In this document: positions 1 to 12,164 of the stretch, one piece after another
How positions within the stretch are numbered: position 1 is the stretch's first letter
How the letters are laid out: each line of letters starts with the position of its first letter
Assembly: GCF_000143415.4 (NCBI RefSeq)
Contig: NW_003314304.1
Span: forward strand, 811,367-875,366
Direction of reading: 5' to 3'
DNA: 64,000 bases
DNA from: Selaginella moellendorffii
Taxonomy: Eukaryota; Streptophyta; Lycopodiopsida; Selaginellales; Selaginellaceae
The notes under the pieces: model-generated
Databases searched by the model: none
The model's input: only the letters and a program-made list of their open reading frames with translations
Told to the model about the DNA's origin: nothing
Translations under genes and position numbers: made by a program

Positions 1-821
1 ACCGGAGGATGGACGCCGTTTGGAAGTTGGTCGTGGTGGAACTGTTGCTGCTGCTGTTGCTTGTGGCGATGGAGTCCGGCTGGGACTCGCTCAGCCATTT
101 CCTTGAGCTGTGTGGATTCAAAGAAGAAAAGTTGGCTCTTTACCTCTATCGGAAAAAGAATGGAGTACCTGTGCTGTGAGTTGCTTGATTACTTCTTTTG
201 CTGCTTGGCACTTTGCACTCTCCTCGCCGGCGATTGCCAGAGCCTCTTGGACTTGTTGCGCGGACCTTCGTAGCTCCGCGTCTTGTTGAAGTAGCTTTCG
301 ATTCAAATCCTCGACCTTTGGGAAAAACGAGCCAGGAGGAGTGTAAGAATATCGAGCAAAGATAAATCAAAGAACAAGATCTAAGAACGAGGAAAACGAA
401 ACAAACGAGAGTGATGAACGAGAAAATCGCCAATGGAAGAAACAAGCGAGAGTAAAGAACGAGAAAGTATTAAAGGACAAGGAAAGAATGCTGCACGTAC
501 CTGTTCTTTCAATTTCACAACTTCGTGGTTGACAACATCGTTCTCCCTCTTGAGCTCATCCACCAGCGTTTTCGGAGTCGCAAGGCCAGCCAGAGTCGGA
601 GTCGGAGTGGCCGAGCGAGGAGGACTCGGCCTCCTCGAGAGTGGAGAAACGCTCCTGGAAGCCACCCTGGAAGTCGGGACCGAGAGAGCCGACACCAAAG
701 GTCTCAAACTGCTGCCACTCCCGCCGCTGGCATACGGATTAAACACCGAGGGAATGTCCACAGCACCCCACGGCTGGACCGAGCTCGAGAATTGCAAAGC
801 CTGGTTGAGATGATACTGCGG

Positions 822-852
<31 letters not shown>

Positions 853-3688
853 GGCTGGAGCTCCAGCTTCCTCGGCTTCTTCACAGACCCTTCGCTTAGT
901 TTCCTCGCATCACTCCCTCCAACCGGCGGCTTTGCAGCTTTCCCTTCGCCGGGCCTCTCCGCTCGAGTAAGAACTTCGGAAGCTCGTCGACCACCTTGTT
1001 GTCCTTGCGTCGCCACCATTGATTTCCTCGGCACTCCAGCCCCACCACCGCCACCAGGAAGCAGAACTTCGCCACCTTTCTTGAGCTTGACGAAGCAAGG
1101 ATCGCAGACCCGATACGGCTTCGCTGGATTCGGAGCCAGCGACGCCTTGAGCGCCTTCCTGGCGCTACAAGAGTGGCAAAACGCGTGTCCACAGTTGTAG
1201 CAATTGTGCCGCTTGCGAGTGAATCCAAACGGTTGCCGGCAACCCGAGCAGAGCGACTGATCCGCTCCAGACACCCACTTATGCAAGCAAATCGCGGCAG
1301 TGAATCCCGAGCCGCAAGCCACGCTCTTGACTTGCTTCTCCTTCAGCGCCTCCACCAAAGTTGGCGTGTTTCGATCCATCACGTCGCCATGCCCGAGCCT
1401 TCCATTCGCTCCCTTACCCCACGTATACACCTCCGTCTTGGCAGTGAGAACAGCTACATGGTAAGCCCCGCAAGCTATCTCCTCCACAAAAGCTTCCCAC
1501 AGCCGGCCTTCCACAAGCCCGGGAAGCTTTCCATCAGCCCGGACGTCCCCAAGTTGCCCGTAGAGGCTGCTTCCCATCGTAAAAACTCGGCCATTGATCG
1601 TCAGCGCCACCGTGAGAGTGTGTCCGCAAGCTACTTGCTTGAAGTTATAGTCGACCAGCGCAGCAACGCATGTTGGCACAAGCTTTTGCTCCTTGTCTCC
1701 ATGGCCGAGCCGGCCTTTGTCTCCGTCACCCCACGTAAAGAGCTTCCCGGACGATCCCCCGGCATTCGAGTACCCGACCATGACTTCCACCACGGCCGCC
1801 GTGTGCCAGACTCCGCAAGCCACTCTCACCGTCTTGAGACCTTTGAGCGACTCCACCTCCTTCGGAAGAGCCACGCTTCGCTTGTCTCCATGGCCGAGAA
1901 CTCCGAAAGTCCCATCGCCGAAAGTGAAGAGCTGGCCAGCCGAGGTGACGAGCGCCGTGTGCCAGACTCCACACGCCACGGACGAGACCCGGATCCCCTC
2001 GAGCGGACCCCCGACTCGCTTCGGAGTCCAGTGGCTGATATCGTTGCCGTGGCCGAGGAGTCCATAGCTGTGAGTTCCATCTCCCCAGGTAAACAAGTCC
2101 CCGGACAGCGTCACCGCGCAAGAGTGGTACTCTCCGCAAGCCACGAACTCGGTGTTGGTGGTGGCCAGCGCCTCGACGAGCTTGGGATGCGCGACATCGA
2201 CGTCCACTCCGTGTCCCAGCCGGCCTCCACTCTCGTCACCCCAGCAAAACACCTCGCCTTGCTTGGTCACCAGCGCGGCGTGCCGGTTTCCACACGCGAT
2301 GTGGTGAACGTCGAGCACCACCGCTGACTCAAGCGCCTTGGGCAGCAAAGAATCCGTTTTGATGCCACCATCGCCGCTGCCGACGCTCTCACCCCACAGG
2401 AAAACGTCGCCGAGAGCGTCGCCTTCTTCCTGGCCGGACCCCTGGCTGGACGAGCTCACGGCGCTGGACATGCTCACGCGAAAGTTGGCGTCGAGAGGGA
2501 TGGCGGCGGAGGTGGCGGCGGCGGCGCCTCCGCGGAGGTGGAGGACGCTGGCGGCGGGCTCCGAGCTCATGTCCGAGTGGAGAGATCCCGCCGTGGAGGC
2601 GTTTTCTAGGAAGAGTTTGGAGGAGGAGTCGAGCGATGGTGCTCCCGGAGAGAAGCTGCGTTGCTGGAGAGCGTAGCGTGGGGGACTTCCGTATGGACTT
2701 TGGAAGCGGAAAGCTTCTCGGCCATCCTGGAAGAACGAAGAACGAGAACTCATGAGAAAAAAAAGCTTTTTTGTATCGTTTGATCTTGCAGGAGTACCTG
2801 GCGAGGAAGATTATCAACGTTTCCGAACGGGGAGCTCGCTGGAGAGATTCTGGACCACGTCGCGGGGCTGTTTGAGTCCGAGGGAGGACCGCATTCGCTC
2901 CTCGAGTCAAATCGCAGGCGTGATAACTGGCCCCCGGAGACAAGAGCTTTGAGTCCCACGAACCACACCTCGGCCTCGTCCTTGTCTTTGCAAATCTGCG
3001 AAGAACACTTTTACTCTCAACAAACTTTCCCAAGAACATCACGCCGTACCAGGTCGAGCGAGCGATCGTTGCCATAAATGAGCGAGAACGATTGATACTC
3101 CTTCTCTAACCTCGGATATCTCTGAAAGTTGGCCTGCAAAACCAAAAGCTCTCAGCAAACTTTTCCGGGAACCGATGATGGATGAATTCGATCGCCGATT
3201 GATCGAGGAAAGAACTTACAGTTCGCTGGCCGGGGACAATCCTTGTGATGGAGCTCAACCGCAAACTCTTCTCCTCCTTTCCAGAGTACCATATCAAGTG
3301 TGTTTCATCCTGGAAAAAGTTTGTCACGACTCTACTCGCTCTAAAAAAAAGTGGAGGAAAGATCTTTCGATCGATCGAGCTTTAGCTTTTCACTCACATT
3401 GGAGAGCCGGAATGGGCAAAACTTTGGCTTTCCTCGTCTCCCATACTTGAGGAGCTGGGCTCCCTTCTTCAGCGCAGTGATAGCCTTTTACACACGAGAG
3501 AAGAGAAAAATTTAATCATGCAAAATAGGCAAGCCAAAGAAAAGAGAGGAAGGAAGAAGGAGAAGAAGAAAAGAAAAAAAACACGACGATGGATGGAACT
3601 TGGAAGAAGCGAGGAGAAAAAAAAGGTTTTGAGGAAGAACCTGTTCAATGTCGCGCTCCACGGCCCCATTTCTCGCAAGATCTGCCAT
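1..3688 (-). CDS. PH, RCC1 and FYVE domain protein (PRAF type), 3' end outside window
   Basis: Plant PRAF proteins combine a phosphoinositide-binding PH domain, a seven-blade RCC1 propeller, a FYVE zinc finger and a C-terminal BRX domain, and act at membranes. Exons on the minus strand that keep frame are 3641-3688, 3398-3484, 3220-3309, 3050-3133, 2798-2995, 501-2726, 169-315 and 107 to the window edge. The start is MADLARNG at 3688. The PH domain spans the first five exons. The large exon carries the RCC1 repeats (repeated CGxxHT/A and WGxGxxGRLGHG) and then a FYVE finger with CxxC pairs and the basic [10 protein letters not shown] core. A glutamine run comes from a CAG tract at about 819-851. 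A coiled-coil segment follows (about 169-315), and a Q-rich tail continues past base 1. The BRX domain must lie beyond the window. All introns seen are short GT-AG. Confidence 0.95.
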
Positions 3689-4748
3689 CGCCGGAACCAA
3701 ATTCCTCTAGCTCCGGCGAAGAACAAGACGCCGATGATGATGATAGCGACGGCGCTGTCGATGGCAACGATGCATCTTCACACCCATGACAAGCAGCAAT
3801 CTAGCTCCGTCCTGCCGCGACCCTGCCTAGATCTAAGCTCGCCGCCGCCACTGGCGAGATCCCATGCCACGCCCAAAATCGCCACTCCTCCTTCGGCTCC
3901 TCTTCCTCATCCCTCCTCCAAATGGGAAAATAAACACCTAAAATGTGAGCGCGGGCATTTGGGTAGCGATTCTTTCCACCATAGCTGGCCTTGCGGTCGA
4001 TCGATCGAGAGATTCTACCATTCTACTCCACTGTTCATCATCATCCCTGTGATACACAGTGACCGAGTCTGCCAAAACAGACAACGCAAATGGAGGGAGG
4101 GCAAAAAGAAGGAAGAGAGGAAAAAAGGTTTTTTTTTTCTTTGGCTTCCTCTTTTTTGGGTCGCTGGGAATTTCTCTGTTCTCGAATGGGTTGTGCTTGG
4201 ATTCTCCAGTGGCGTGCTCAATCGATCGATCTACGAATCAATCCCTAGCTTCTCCTGGAAGGACTGGGTCTCATCGGATCAGAAGAGATGCACAGTCATC
4301 AATTTCTTGGATGGATCGAGAGAGGAGCGATCGGAGCTCCTTTTATTTCGGTGGGGGGACCTCCAATTTCTCGCCCTCGTCGCGATCGAGCGCGCAAGAA
4401 ATTTCCCCTTCTCTCGAAGAGGGAGCGTTTAGAAAAATTAAATACAAGTACACTGTTCCGTACAAGCCCACAATCGCGATCCTCTTGCACGAGACAAAAA
4501 GTCAAGCGCTCGATTCCGACCACCGCCAGGAATATCCACCGCGCACCATTTCAAATGCGAGAATATACCCCCTCCTTCCAGGCTCTGTTTTTATTCTTTG
4601 TAAAAACGCTTTATTGCTTCTTTCTTTCTTCCTCTTCGCGACGACAAAGCCATAGCCTGCTCTCTTCGAATGAAATCATCTAAGCATCGAAGTTACGTAT
4701 CCTTATGTATGTAGCTAAGAATGAGAGTGAAAGCTCTTGGAGATCTTA
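3689..4748. other. Gene-free interval upstream of the PRAF gene
   Basis: This interval is the 5' leader and promoter side of the PRAF gene and the 3' flank of the AXS gene. It has purine-rich plus-strand tracts that give long but low-complexity open frames (about 3518-4432). I see no conserved domain, tRNA or repeat in it. Confidence 0.5.
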
Positions 4749-6575
4749 CTAGGCGGTGGGGAGGGACTTGGACAATAGTTGCTGCATCGCTCGGGCATAA
4801 GTCTTGTGCTGGTAAGTCAGCGTCGATTCCAAGAGATCGAACAGAGATGTCTTGGGTTCCCACTCTGGATCAAACACCAAAAAGAGAGAGAGAGATGTTT
4901 AGACACGATTGGTTGATAGAACAAAAGCTAGAACACGATCGTAGCTCTTACCCAGTTGCTTCTTGATGATCGTCATGTCTGGAATGCGCTTGTCGCTGTC
5001 ATCATATCCCTCCCCGTAAAACTCCTTCGAGCTCACGTCGATTGTGGGCTCGTCCAGCTGCGGCCTGCCGCTAACTTTTGTGTACACCTGTGTGGCACCA
5101 ATGAGAAGTATGAAGATAAGCCTGGGAAACTGAAAGAAAGTTATAAAAACAACACTTGCCTCGGTCATCATCAGAGCAAGTTCTCTAACTGTGACTTCAT
5201 TGTCTGGGTTGCCGACGTTGAACACGTAACCATTTGCTCGTTGTGGATTTTCCTGTCATGGTTCCAAGTGATTAGACTACATCTGGATTTATTCCAACAT
5301 CATAGAGGCTTACCACCATACGCATCACCGCGTCAATGGCATCCTTGATGTAGACGAACGTCCGTTGTGATTGTCCACCATCGACGAGCTTTAGAGGCTC
5401 GCTCTTGAGCAAGTTCTGCACGGAAGTAATAAAGTAGCTCGTCACATAACATCAATAGCTAGACTCCACAGAAATGTGGTGGCTTGCATACCGTACTGAA
5501 GCAAGCCAAAACTCTTGGTACGCCTTCGCTTGGCCCATCGATCCCGGGAATAAAATCCATCCGTGGCCCAATCCAGTTGAAGGGACGTACGATTGTGAAT
5601 TCAAGGCCGTTCTCTGCTCCCTCGGCTGGAAAGATTATATAACACCACAACCACATGACTTAGTTTCTTTCAAACAGAAACTTTGCTTACCATAGATGAC
5701 ACGCTCGATCAGCTGCTTTGCACAAGCATACGACCATCGCTGCTTCTCAATCGGGCCAAAAATGCAAGGAGACTCGTCCTCCTTAAGCACGTAGTAACTC
5801 GGGTCCTGTCGCCACGAACAGAATAAAAAAACACGATAGAAGAAAAGGTAAAGTCAGACGAAGAGAAACTGGATAGAGATCACCAGGAAAAACAAAATAC
5901 ATGCCTTCCTCAAGGAACTGTCCTCGGGCAAAAAGCTTCCAATCGTTTTTCCATACACTTCGCACGTAGAAAAATGGATCAAGCGCTTGTTGTTGTCCGA
6001 GCAATATCTAACCTGTTCGTTCTCAGTCACTTAAGTTCCAAAAAGCAAAAAATAAGCTCTAAAAACAACTATCAAGCTCTAAAAAAGAACTAAAAACACT
6101 CTCGAAACGCTAAGAAAAACTACCGACTTACCACTGGCAATGCGTCAATAAAATTACTGTAGATCGTGTCGAGCGGCCGCGTGTTATAGTCTGCCGGTGT
6201 GCAAATTGCCGCTAGATTGATAGTCTGGCCACACACACAAGGATCTCCCGTGAGGAAAAACTCGAAATCTCTAGCTACATTCCAATGGAAATCCCATCTA
6301 TGGCGACTTACCAGGTCGGCGAGCTTGATAAGCCCCTCGAGCCGCGAATCGTGCTTGATATTGATCCTGTGGAACTCAATCCGGCTGCTCCAAGATTGCC
6401 CTGGCTCCAGCAAATGCTGGATTTTGTCGCTGTAGACATCAATCGCCAGCACCGAATGCTGCGTCTCCCACATGAGCTTCTCGCACAGATGCGAGCCGAT
6501 GAATCCCCCAGCTCCTATCATACAAATCTTGAGCGGCTCTATCACCTGTCCATCCAGATCTAGCCTCGCCGCCAT
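4749..6575 (-). CDS. AXS: UDP-D-apiose/UDP-D-xylose synthase
   Basis: This NAD-dependent short-chain dehydrogenase/reductase converts UDP-glucuronate to UDP-apiose and UDP-xylose, precursors of cell-wall rhamnogalacturonan II and apiogalacturonan. Nine exons keep frame: 6312-6575, 6132-6224, 5905-6012, 5691-5805, 5492-5625, 5314-5415, 5160-5252, 4952-5087 and 4749-4864. They encode 386 residues, the usual family length. Visible motifs are the Rossmann GAGGFIGSHL near residue 22, the family signature AICTPADYNTRPLDTIYSN, the STCEVYGK segment, the YACAKQL active-site Tyr/Lys region, and RPFNWIGPRMDFIPGIDG. The start MAARLDLDG matches the family N terminus; an upstream in-frame ATG exists but adds a low-complexity leader. 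Two introns begin with GC instead of GT (donors at 5904 and 5159). Fragments of this gene recur at about 35750 and 41140. Confidence 0.95.
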
Positions 6576-6833
6576 GGATGCCAGCCTGTTGCCACAGATC
6601 CGGGCAATGCCGCGCCCCCGCGCGCCCGCGCCCTCGCGTTCTTCCCACACTGAAAAAATGAAGCACCGAAAATTTCTTTTTCACCCTTCACGGGTGTTCT
6701 TTAAGGGACCTCTTAACGGACGGAAAATGCGGCAGGATATTCCGCCCGCACGAGGTACATTCTGTCGGACAATAATATTCACGGAATATCCCATGACGCG
6801 CTTTATACGTAGCCCATCCTCCAGGCAACACAC

Positions 6834-9376
6834 TCAGCCCCTCTCGAGCTTCTGGAAAATCAAACATTAGCTCCAAAGAAACTATGATAGCGACCAAAAC
6901 CTCTCGTAGAAAACCTCTAGAAAAGCAAAGAAAACATACTTCTCGGCCGCTTGGACGTCGCTTGTCAGCGAGAAAGCTCTGCGACGAAGTCAATCGAATC
7001 AGTGCCACCGATGTCCGGCTCTGGAAGCAAAGCGTTAGATCAAAAACTCGACTGGAAGTTCTACCGGAAGAATTCATGAAAACCAAAGATTTGTTTAGAG
7101 CAGCAGTTTAGACATACCAGTTCGATCAAGAACAACGTCCACCAGAAGCCGGGGAGCCCAAATCCAGCTCGGTAGAATGCCTGCACGATTGATGGAGACG
7201 TGAGAGTCGTGTGCTCCAAACGGAGTGATTTGGAAAGCTCACCAGGGTGACCATTATTCCGCCAGAGTAGCAGCAGACCATTGCGAAGCCTAGGAATTTG
7301 AGATCTCGTCCTGCCTGCCAGGACAACGAAAAGAATTGTTTAGAGATGGTCAGCATCCCGTAGACAAAAACGAAAAAGCTACTACATACCAGTAAAGTGC
7401 CTTCCAGTGCAAGCATGGGTGGAGTCACGACCAGCGTGCACAGCACCGGCAGACTTATTCTACGCATCTGAAAAGATTTCCCAAGGTGTAAGAACTCTCA
7501 TCAGTATCAACAGTGACACTCACTTTCTCAATTATCACCACGTCCTTTGTGAAGACTTGCGGAACAAGCCACGGGATTGAGATCGCGGAAAACCCAGCAA
7601 CAAGCCCCACTGTTGCACCAATAATGAGAAGGATTTGGAGAAGAACACGGGCCTGAGCATGAGATTAAACCGTGACGTTTTCTGTTCGAGAAACTAGGAA
7701 ACGCGAGTACCTGATTCAAGTCGCGAGAGGATCCATCAAGTAACGCAGGCATGAATGTCTGCGCTGTCTGAGCTAAAGGTTCTCCCCATACGTAGCACAA
7801 GTTCTGGATTCCTATCATCACCTGCAAGTTTCATGGTTTTACTTCCGTCTTAGTACTGTTTGGCCGGGCCTGGAATTATAAAAACAATTACCTGGTGCGC
7901 AGCAAGATTTAGGGGCCCCAACGTCGATGCAAGATATGTACACAGAGTATAAAACACGACCTGCAGAATGTTTCTTCAGCAACCAAGTCAAGACAGGAAC
8001 GAGGAGGCAACCTCAAAAACGGTCGTTGTCAAAACAGGAACGACTATTTTCAGGAGCTGCTTCAAATCTTTTCTTGACGGGAGGCAGACAAGAAATATGT
8101 TGTATCCTTTATGAACTAAAGACTTGAGCATCAAAACCACTGCAACATACTGCCGAGGAAACATTTCATATGAGCGTGAAGAACTTGTAGGCAGCATGAG
8201 TTACCTGAGCAAAAGATGTTGCCCAAGCCGCGCCGGCGATTCCAAATCCTAGAGACGAGCACAGAAGAATGTCTCCGACGGCATTAATAGCACCGGCAAT
8301 GGCTAGCACCTTCAAAGGGCTCCAAGAATCCTTCATTCCAAGGCTGGAGAAACTCCGGTGCAAGTTATATGCTATTCACAGAATCCAACTTACATAGCAC
8401 TTTGAGCAACCATTCCAACAAGCATTGCTGGCCATGACAAAGCTCTAATCTGAAAAAATAAGAGGGCAAACTGAGAAACCTACGTAAAAGATCGTAGAAC
8501 TACCTTTACCTTTACGTATGTCGCAGCAGGAGATACCAGGAAAGAATTCTGTGACTTTAGGAAACCTGATTGATTTCAAAGCGAATGATTGAAGCTAAAG
8601 AATCGTCTTACCTTGGAGAAGTGGAGTCGCGTAGAACTCCATCAAAACGAGCATGCCGATGCCGAGGCTCAACGATATCAAAAGCAGCCGAGACAAATGC
8701 TGCGCTGCTTCTTCCAGATCCTGATATAAAAACGAGCGAGTGACTTCAAAGTCTGGAAAGATGAAAAAATCTCTACACTCACATTGCGAGCCAGCGAAGT
8801 TGCAATAAGATTGGAGGTGGCCACCGATAAAAACATGAACAAATACGAGACATGGTCGCAAAGAACTGTTGCTGGCCCTGTCTAGAAAATTCTACGTAAG
8901 GCAAAGAAGCAAGGAAGTGAAAAAGAAAAAGCTCAAAGCTTACCAAGCGCTGCTAGCTCGAGGGTGCTACAATTTCCAATCACCGCAGTGTCAATGAGGC
9001 TCATCAAAGGACTGAAAAGCCAGATCCCAAGCGCGGGTCCAGCAAAGGTCATGATCTTCCAAAACTGCCGTAGCAATTTTTTCCCCCAGACAAGACGAAG
9101 AACAACGCCGGAAGAACCATCCGCCGCTGCGCTGGACTCGTAGAACTCCTCCTTGGAAATATACTCAAACTTCCCATCGCTGTTTCGAAATCTATAGCCA
9201 CCGCGCTGGCTCGCCTGGCTCCTCCAATCCCTTCTGGGCCTACATTCGCGAATCGAAGCCTCGAGCGACGGAGCTGGAGCAGCAAAACTCCTGATTCTCA
9301 CCAGTCCCCAAGTGGAATCTGTGCCTGTCCACGATGGAAAACCCCCAACAGCGGCGCCGACATAGCCTATTGGCAT
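6834..9376 (-). CDS. MATE efflux transporter, plastid type (EDS5/DTX45-47 like)
   Basis: This multi-exon membrane transporter belongs to the MATE (DETOXIFICATION) family, with 12 predicted helices using a cation gradient. In Arabidopsis the plastid-envelope branch includes EDS5, which exports salicylate precursors. The first exon starts [10 protein letters not shown] at 9376. It has a basic, Ser/Ala/Arg-rich N terminus of about 70 residues resembling a transit peptide, then [10 protein letters not shown] leading into the first helix and the family signature [14 protein letters not shown]. Later exons carry [25 protein letters not shown] and [15 protein letters not shown], interrupted by short introns. 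The last recognisable coding exon reads [16 protein letters not shown] (about 7140-7190), then a basic tail whose best splice ends at 6834; that 3' end is uncertain. The actual substrate cannot be told from sequence. Confidence 0.85.
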
Positions 9377-9699
9377 TGGGATGACGTTTAGGGTTAGGCG
9401 AGTCGTGCGCTAGTGCTAAATTTTGCAAACCATCCACAAATTCCACCATCCATCAATTCATCGATTTCGTTCTGGTCCTTTCCACTTGCGAGCAATGGCG
9501 ATGACGAGCGATGACACCATGCATTTGAGCCTCACGTTCTTCAGCTCCAAAGATTGCCCTTGCCCGTTCCTTCCATTCACAGTCAATCCCACCATGCCAT
9601 TCTCGTTGGCGATCTTCTTCAGTTCACTGCTTGTTTGGAAATCAACCTTTTAGCTGAAAGTGTATCCAAGCATTCGAATATCCAGGAGTTAGTACAAGC
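9377..9699. other. MATE upstream region with a dispersed segment
   Basis: This is the 5' flank of the MATE gene. Bases of about 9612-9690 resemble about 29425-29505, so part of this flank has been copied elsewhere in the window. No gene is seen. Confidence 0.4.
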
Positions 9700-10720
9700 C
9701 ATAAGTTTAGGCTAATTTTTTTTGCTTGAGAGAGTAAGAAAAAAATAAAAAACAGTTACTGGTTTTGATTGTTTTTTTTTTACTGAATGAGCATTTTAAT
9801 CACTGATGGATTAATTGAAGTAAAATTTCACAGCTGAAATACTGATCTTACTTATCACTAAAACTTAACAAACACAATTTTATCAAGTTTTTCATTAGCT
9901 CTAAACTTAAAAAGTATTATTTAAAAAAATTTAAATAAATAACTTTTTTGAAATATTATATTTTTGTAATTACATAAATAGAAAAATGATATATAAAAAT
10001 ATTTCTATTATTCATAGACTATAAAAAAAATGGACATTTGATATTAAGTAGATCAAGTGCATACATAAATATAAACTAAATGATGGATTAAACATAGTGA
10101 TTATTAAATAAATATATTTTTTTTTATGAGAATAAAATTCTTAATTTTTCTAACAAGATAATATTTTATAGTATATTTTTCTTACCGTGAATTTGAAATG
10201 AATTTTTTTTCATTTAAATATATTCCATAAAAAAAATTATCTAAAATAAAACTACCAACTAAAACTAAAATTTATATTTAGGTAGTTAATTTTGTTACTT
10301 ATGAATATTCATTATATAAACCAAGATGCTTTGCCAGGGATAGATTCCCTGCTCGGTCAGGCATAGCACTGGATTACAGTTGCCAAACACACGGCGTCCC
10401 ACTTTGGCATTCGATCTCTCGCAAAGTTGCATTTCGAAAAGGACCGGACGGCTTGATGACCATGAAAAATACTAAAAAAAGGAAGTTTCGAGAGATTAAA
10501 TGATTACACTCGATGCGTTAAAAGGAAATGGCAATTTGATAAAAAAGAGCATATTCCTTTTTTTTTAGCCCTTGGGCGGGAAAGCAGCGGAGCGCGATGG
10601 CGGAGAAAGAGAAGGCAATGAATAACAAGGTGGGTAAGAGGAGAACGCCAAAGCAGAATCCATGCCGCCTCACGTTCGTCAAAGAGAAGCGGCTCGATCA
10701 CAACCTCAAGCGCTGGACTA
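9700..10720. repeat. First unit of a ~1 kb tandem duplication
   Basis: The unit holds about 600 bases of very AT-rich sequence, then at about 10325-10440 a PPR-gene relic read on the minus strand, then a purine-rich junction. A segment rich in Lys/Arg codons at 10590-10720 has no recognised product. The next unit repeats the same order with mostly point differences. The PPR relic and junction (10325-10570) recur inverted at about 33400-33700. Confidence 0.85.
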
Positions 10721-11765
10721 AATAAGAAGAAAATAAAAAATAGCTATTGGTTTTGCTTGCTTTTTTGGTTGTTGAATGAGCATTTTGATCATTGATGGAT
10801 TGATTGGAGTGAAATTTCACGGCTGAAATACTACTGAATTCAATTTGATACAAATGCATAATCCTACAAATAAGTTTCTTTATATAATTTTCACCCTTAC
10901 TTATCACTAAAACTTAACAAACATAATTTTATTAAGTTTTTCATTAGCTCTAAACTTAAAAAGTATCATTATTTAAAAAAATTTAAATAAGTAACTTTTT
11001 TGAAATATTATATTTTTGTAATTACATAAATAGAAAAATGATATATAAAAATATTTCTATTATTCATAGACTATAAAAAAAATGGACATTTGATATTAAG
11101 TAGATCAAGTGCATACATAAATATAAACTAAATGATGGATTAACCATAGTGATTATTAAATAAATATATTTTATTTTTTATGAGAATAAAATTCTTAATT
11201 TTTCTAACAAGATAATATTTTATAGTATATTTTTCTTACCGTGACTTTGAAATGAATTTTTTTTCATTTAAATATATTCCATAAAAATAAATTATCTAAA
11301 CTAAAACTACCAACTAAAACTAAAATTTATATTTAGGTAATTAATTTTGTTACTTATGAATATTGACTATATAAACCAAGATGCTTTACCAAGGATAGAT
11401 TCCATGCTCAGTCGGGCATAGCACTGGATTATAGTTGCTAAGCACACGGCATCCCACTTCGGCATTCGATCTCTCGCAAAATTGCCTCTCGAAAAAGACC
11501 GAACAGCTTGGTGATCATGAAAAAATACTAAAAAAAGGAAGTTTCGAGAGATTAAATGATTACACTAAAAGGAAATAGCAATTTGAAAAAAAAGAGCATA
11601 TTCCTTTTTTTTTAGCCCTTGGGCAGGAAAGCAGCAGAGCGCGATGGCGGAGAAAGAGAAGGCGATGAACAACAAGGCGGGCAAAAGGAGAACGCCAAAG
11701 CAGGATCCACGCCGCCTCACGTTCGTCAAAAAGAAGCGGCTCGATCACAACCTCAAGCGCTAGAC
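10721..11765. repeat. Second unit of the ~1 kb tandem duplication
   Basis: This unit parallels 9700-10720 along its whole length. It carries about 65 bases (around 10838-10903) that the first unit lacks, either an insertion here or a deletion there. Its PPR relic is at about 11385-11500 on the minus strand. The minus-strand open frame across 11560-11952 is mostly low complexity and is not called a gene. Confidence 0.85.
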
Positions 11766-11799
11766 TGAGGTGCAAGAATCTCTTTCTTTGCTTTGAATA

Positions 11800-12110
11800 A
11801 TTCTTTCCTTGGACAAAACAAATCTTCTCCTCCTCCTCCTCCTCCTCCTCCTCAGGAGCACGACGATCCAGTGCCAGAGCCAGAGGCGGAGATGGAGATG
11901 GAGCCAGAGCCAGAGGCGGAGAATCCCATTGCCACAATGTATGTGTGGCCATGTATCATCCTATAAATGTCTGGATCCTCGTCTGGATCTCAATCGTTCT
12001 AAATTAATCAATCTTTCTGTTCTTGGTTCTAGGGTCTGTCTCGATCTGGATCGTTTCACGATGCAACTATTTTTCTAGAGTTTTGGCCATGGCGGAGCTT
12101 GCAATTGAAA
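11800..12110. repeat. CTC-tract segment repeated at about 27745-27905
   Basis: A run of CTC triplets at about 11825-11855 is followed by sequence whose order and wording recur at about 27745-27905 (CTC tract, purine-rich stretch, then a segment ending near a phrase shared by both). It is a dispersed duplicate of unknown origin. No conserved protein is recognised. Confidence 0.6.
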
Positions 12111-12164
12111 GAATTTAAGCGGTGCAAATCTCTATGGCTCCTTCGAAATTGAGATCTCAACATA

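Noticed and set aside
1173-2327. 384-residue plus-strand open frame
   Set aside because: It lies fully antisense to the RCC1 exon of the PRAF gene and reflects that exon's codon bias; no domain of its own.
3518-4432. 304-residue plus-strand open frame
   Set aside because: Purine-rich low-complexity translation in the upstream region of the PRAF gene, overlapping that gene's first exon on the other strand; no recognised motif.
11560-11952. 130-residue minus-strand frame across the end of the tandem repeat
   Set aside because: Mostly a Glu run from the CTC tract plus repeat-derived sequence; no family resemblance.
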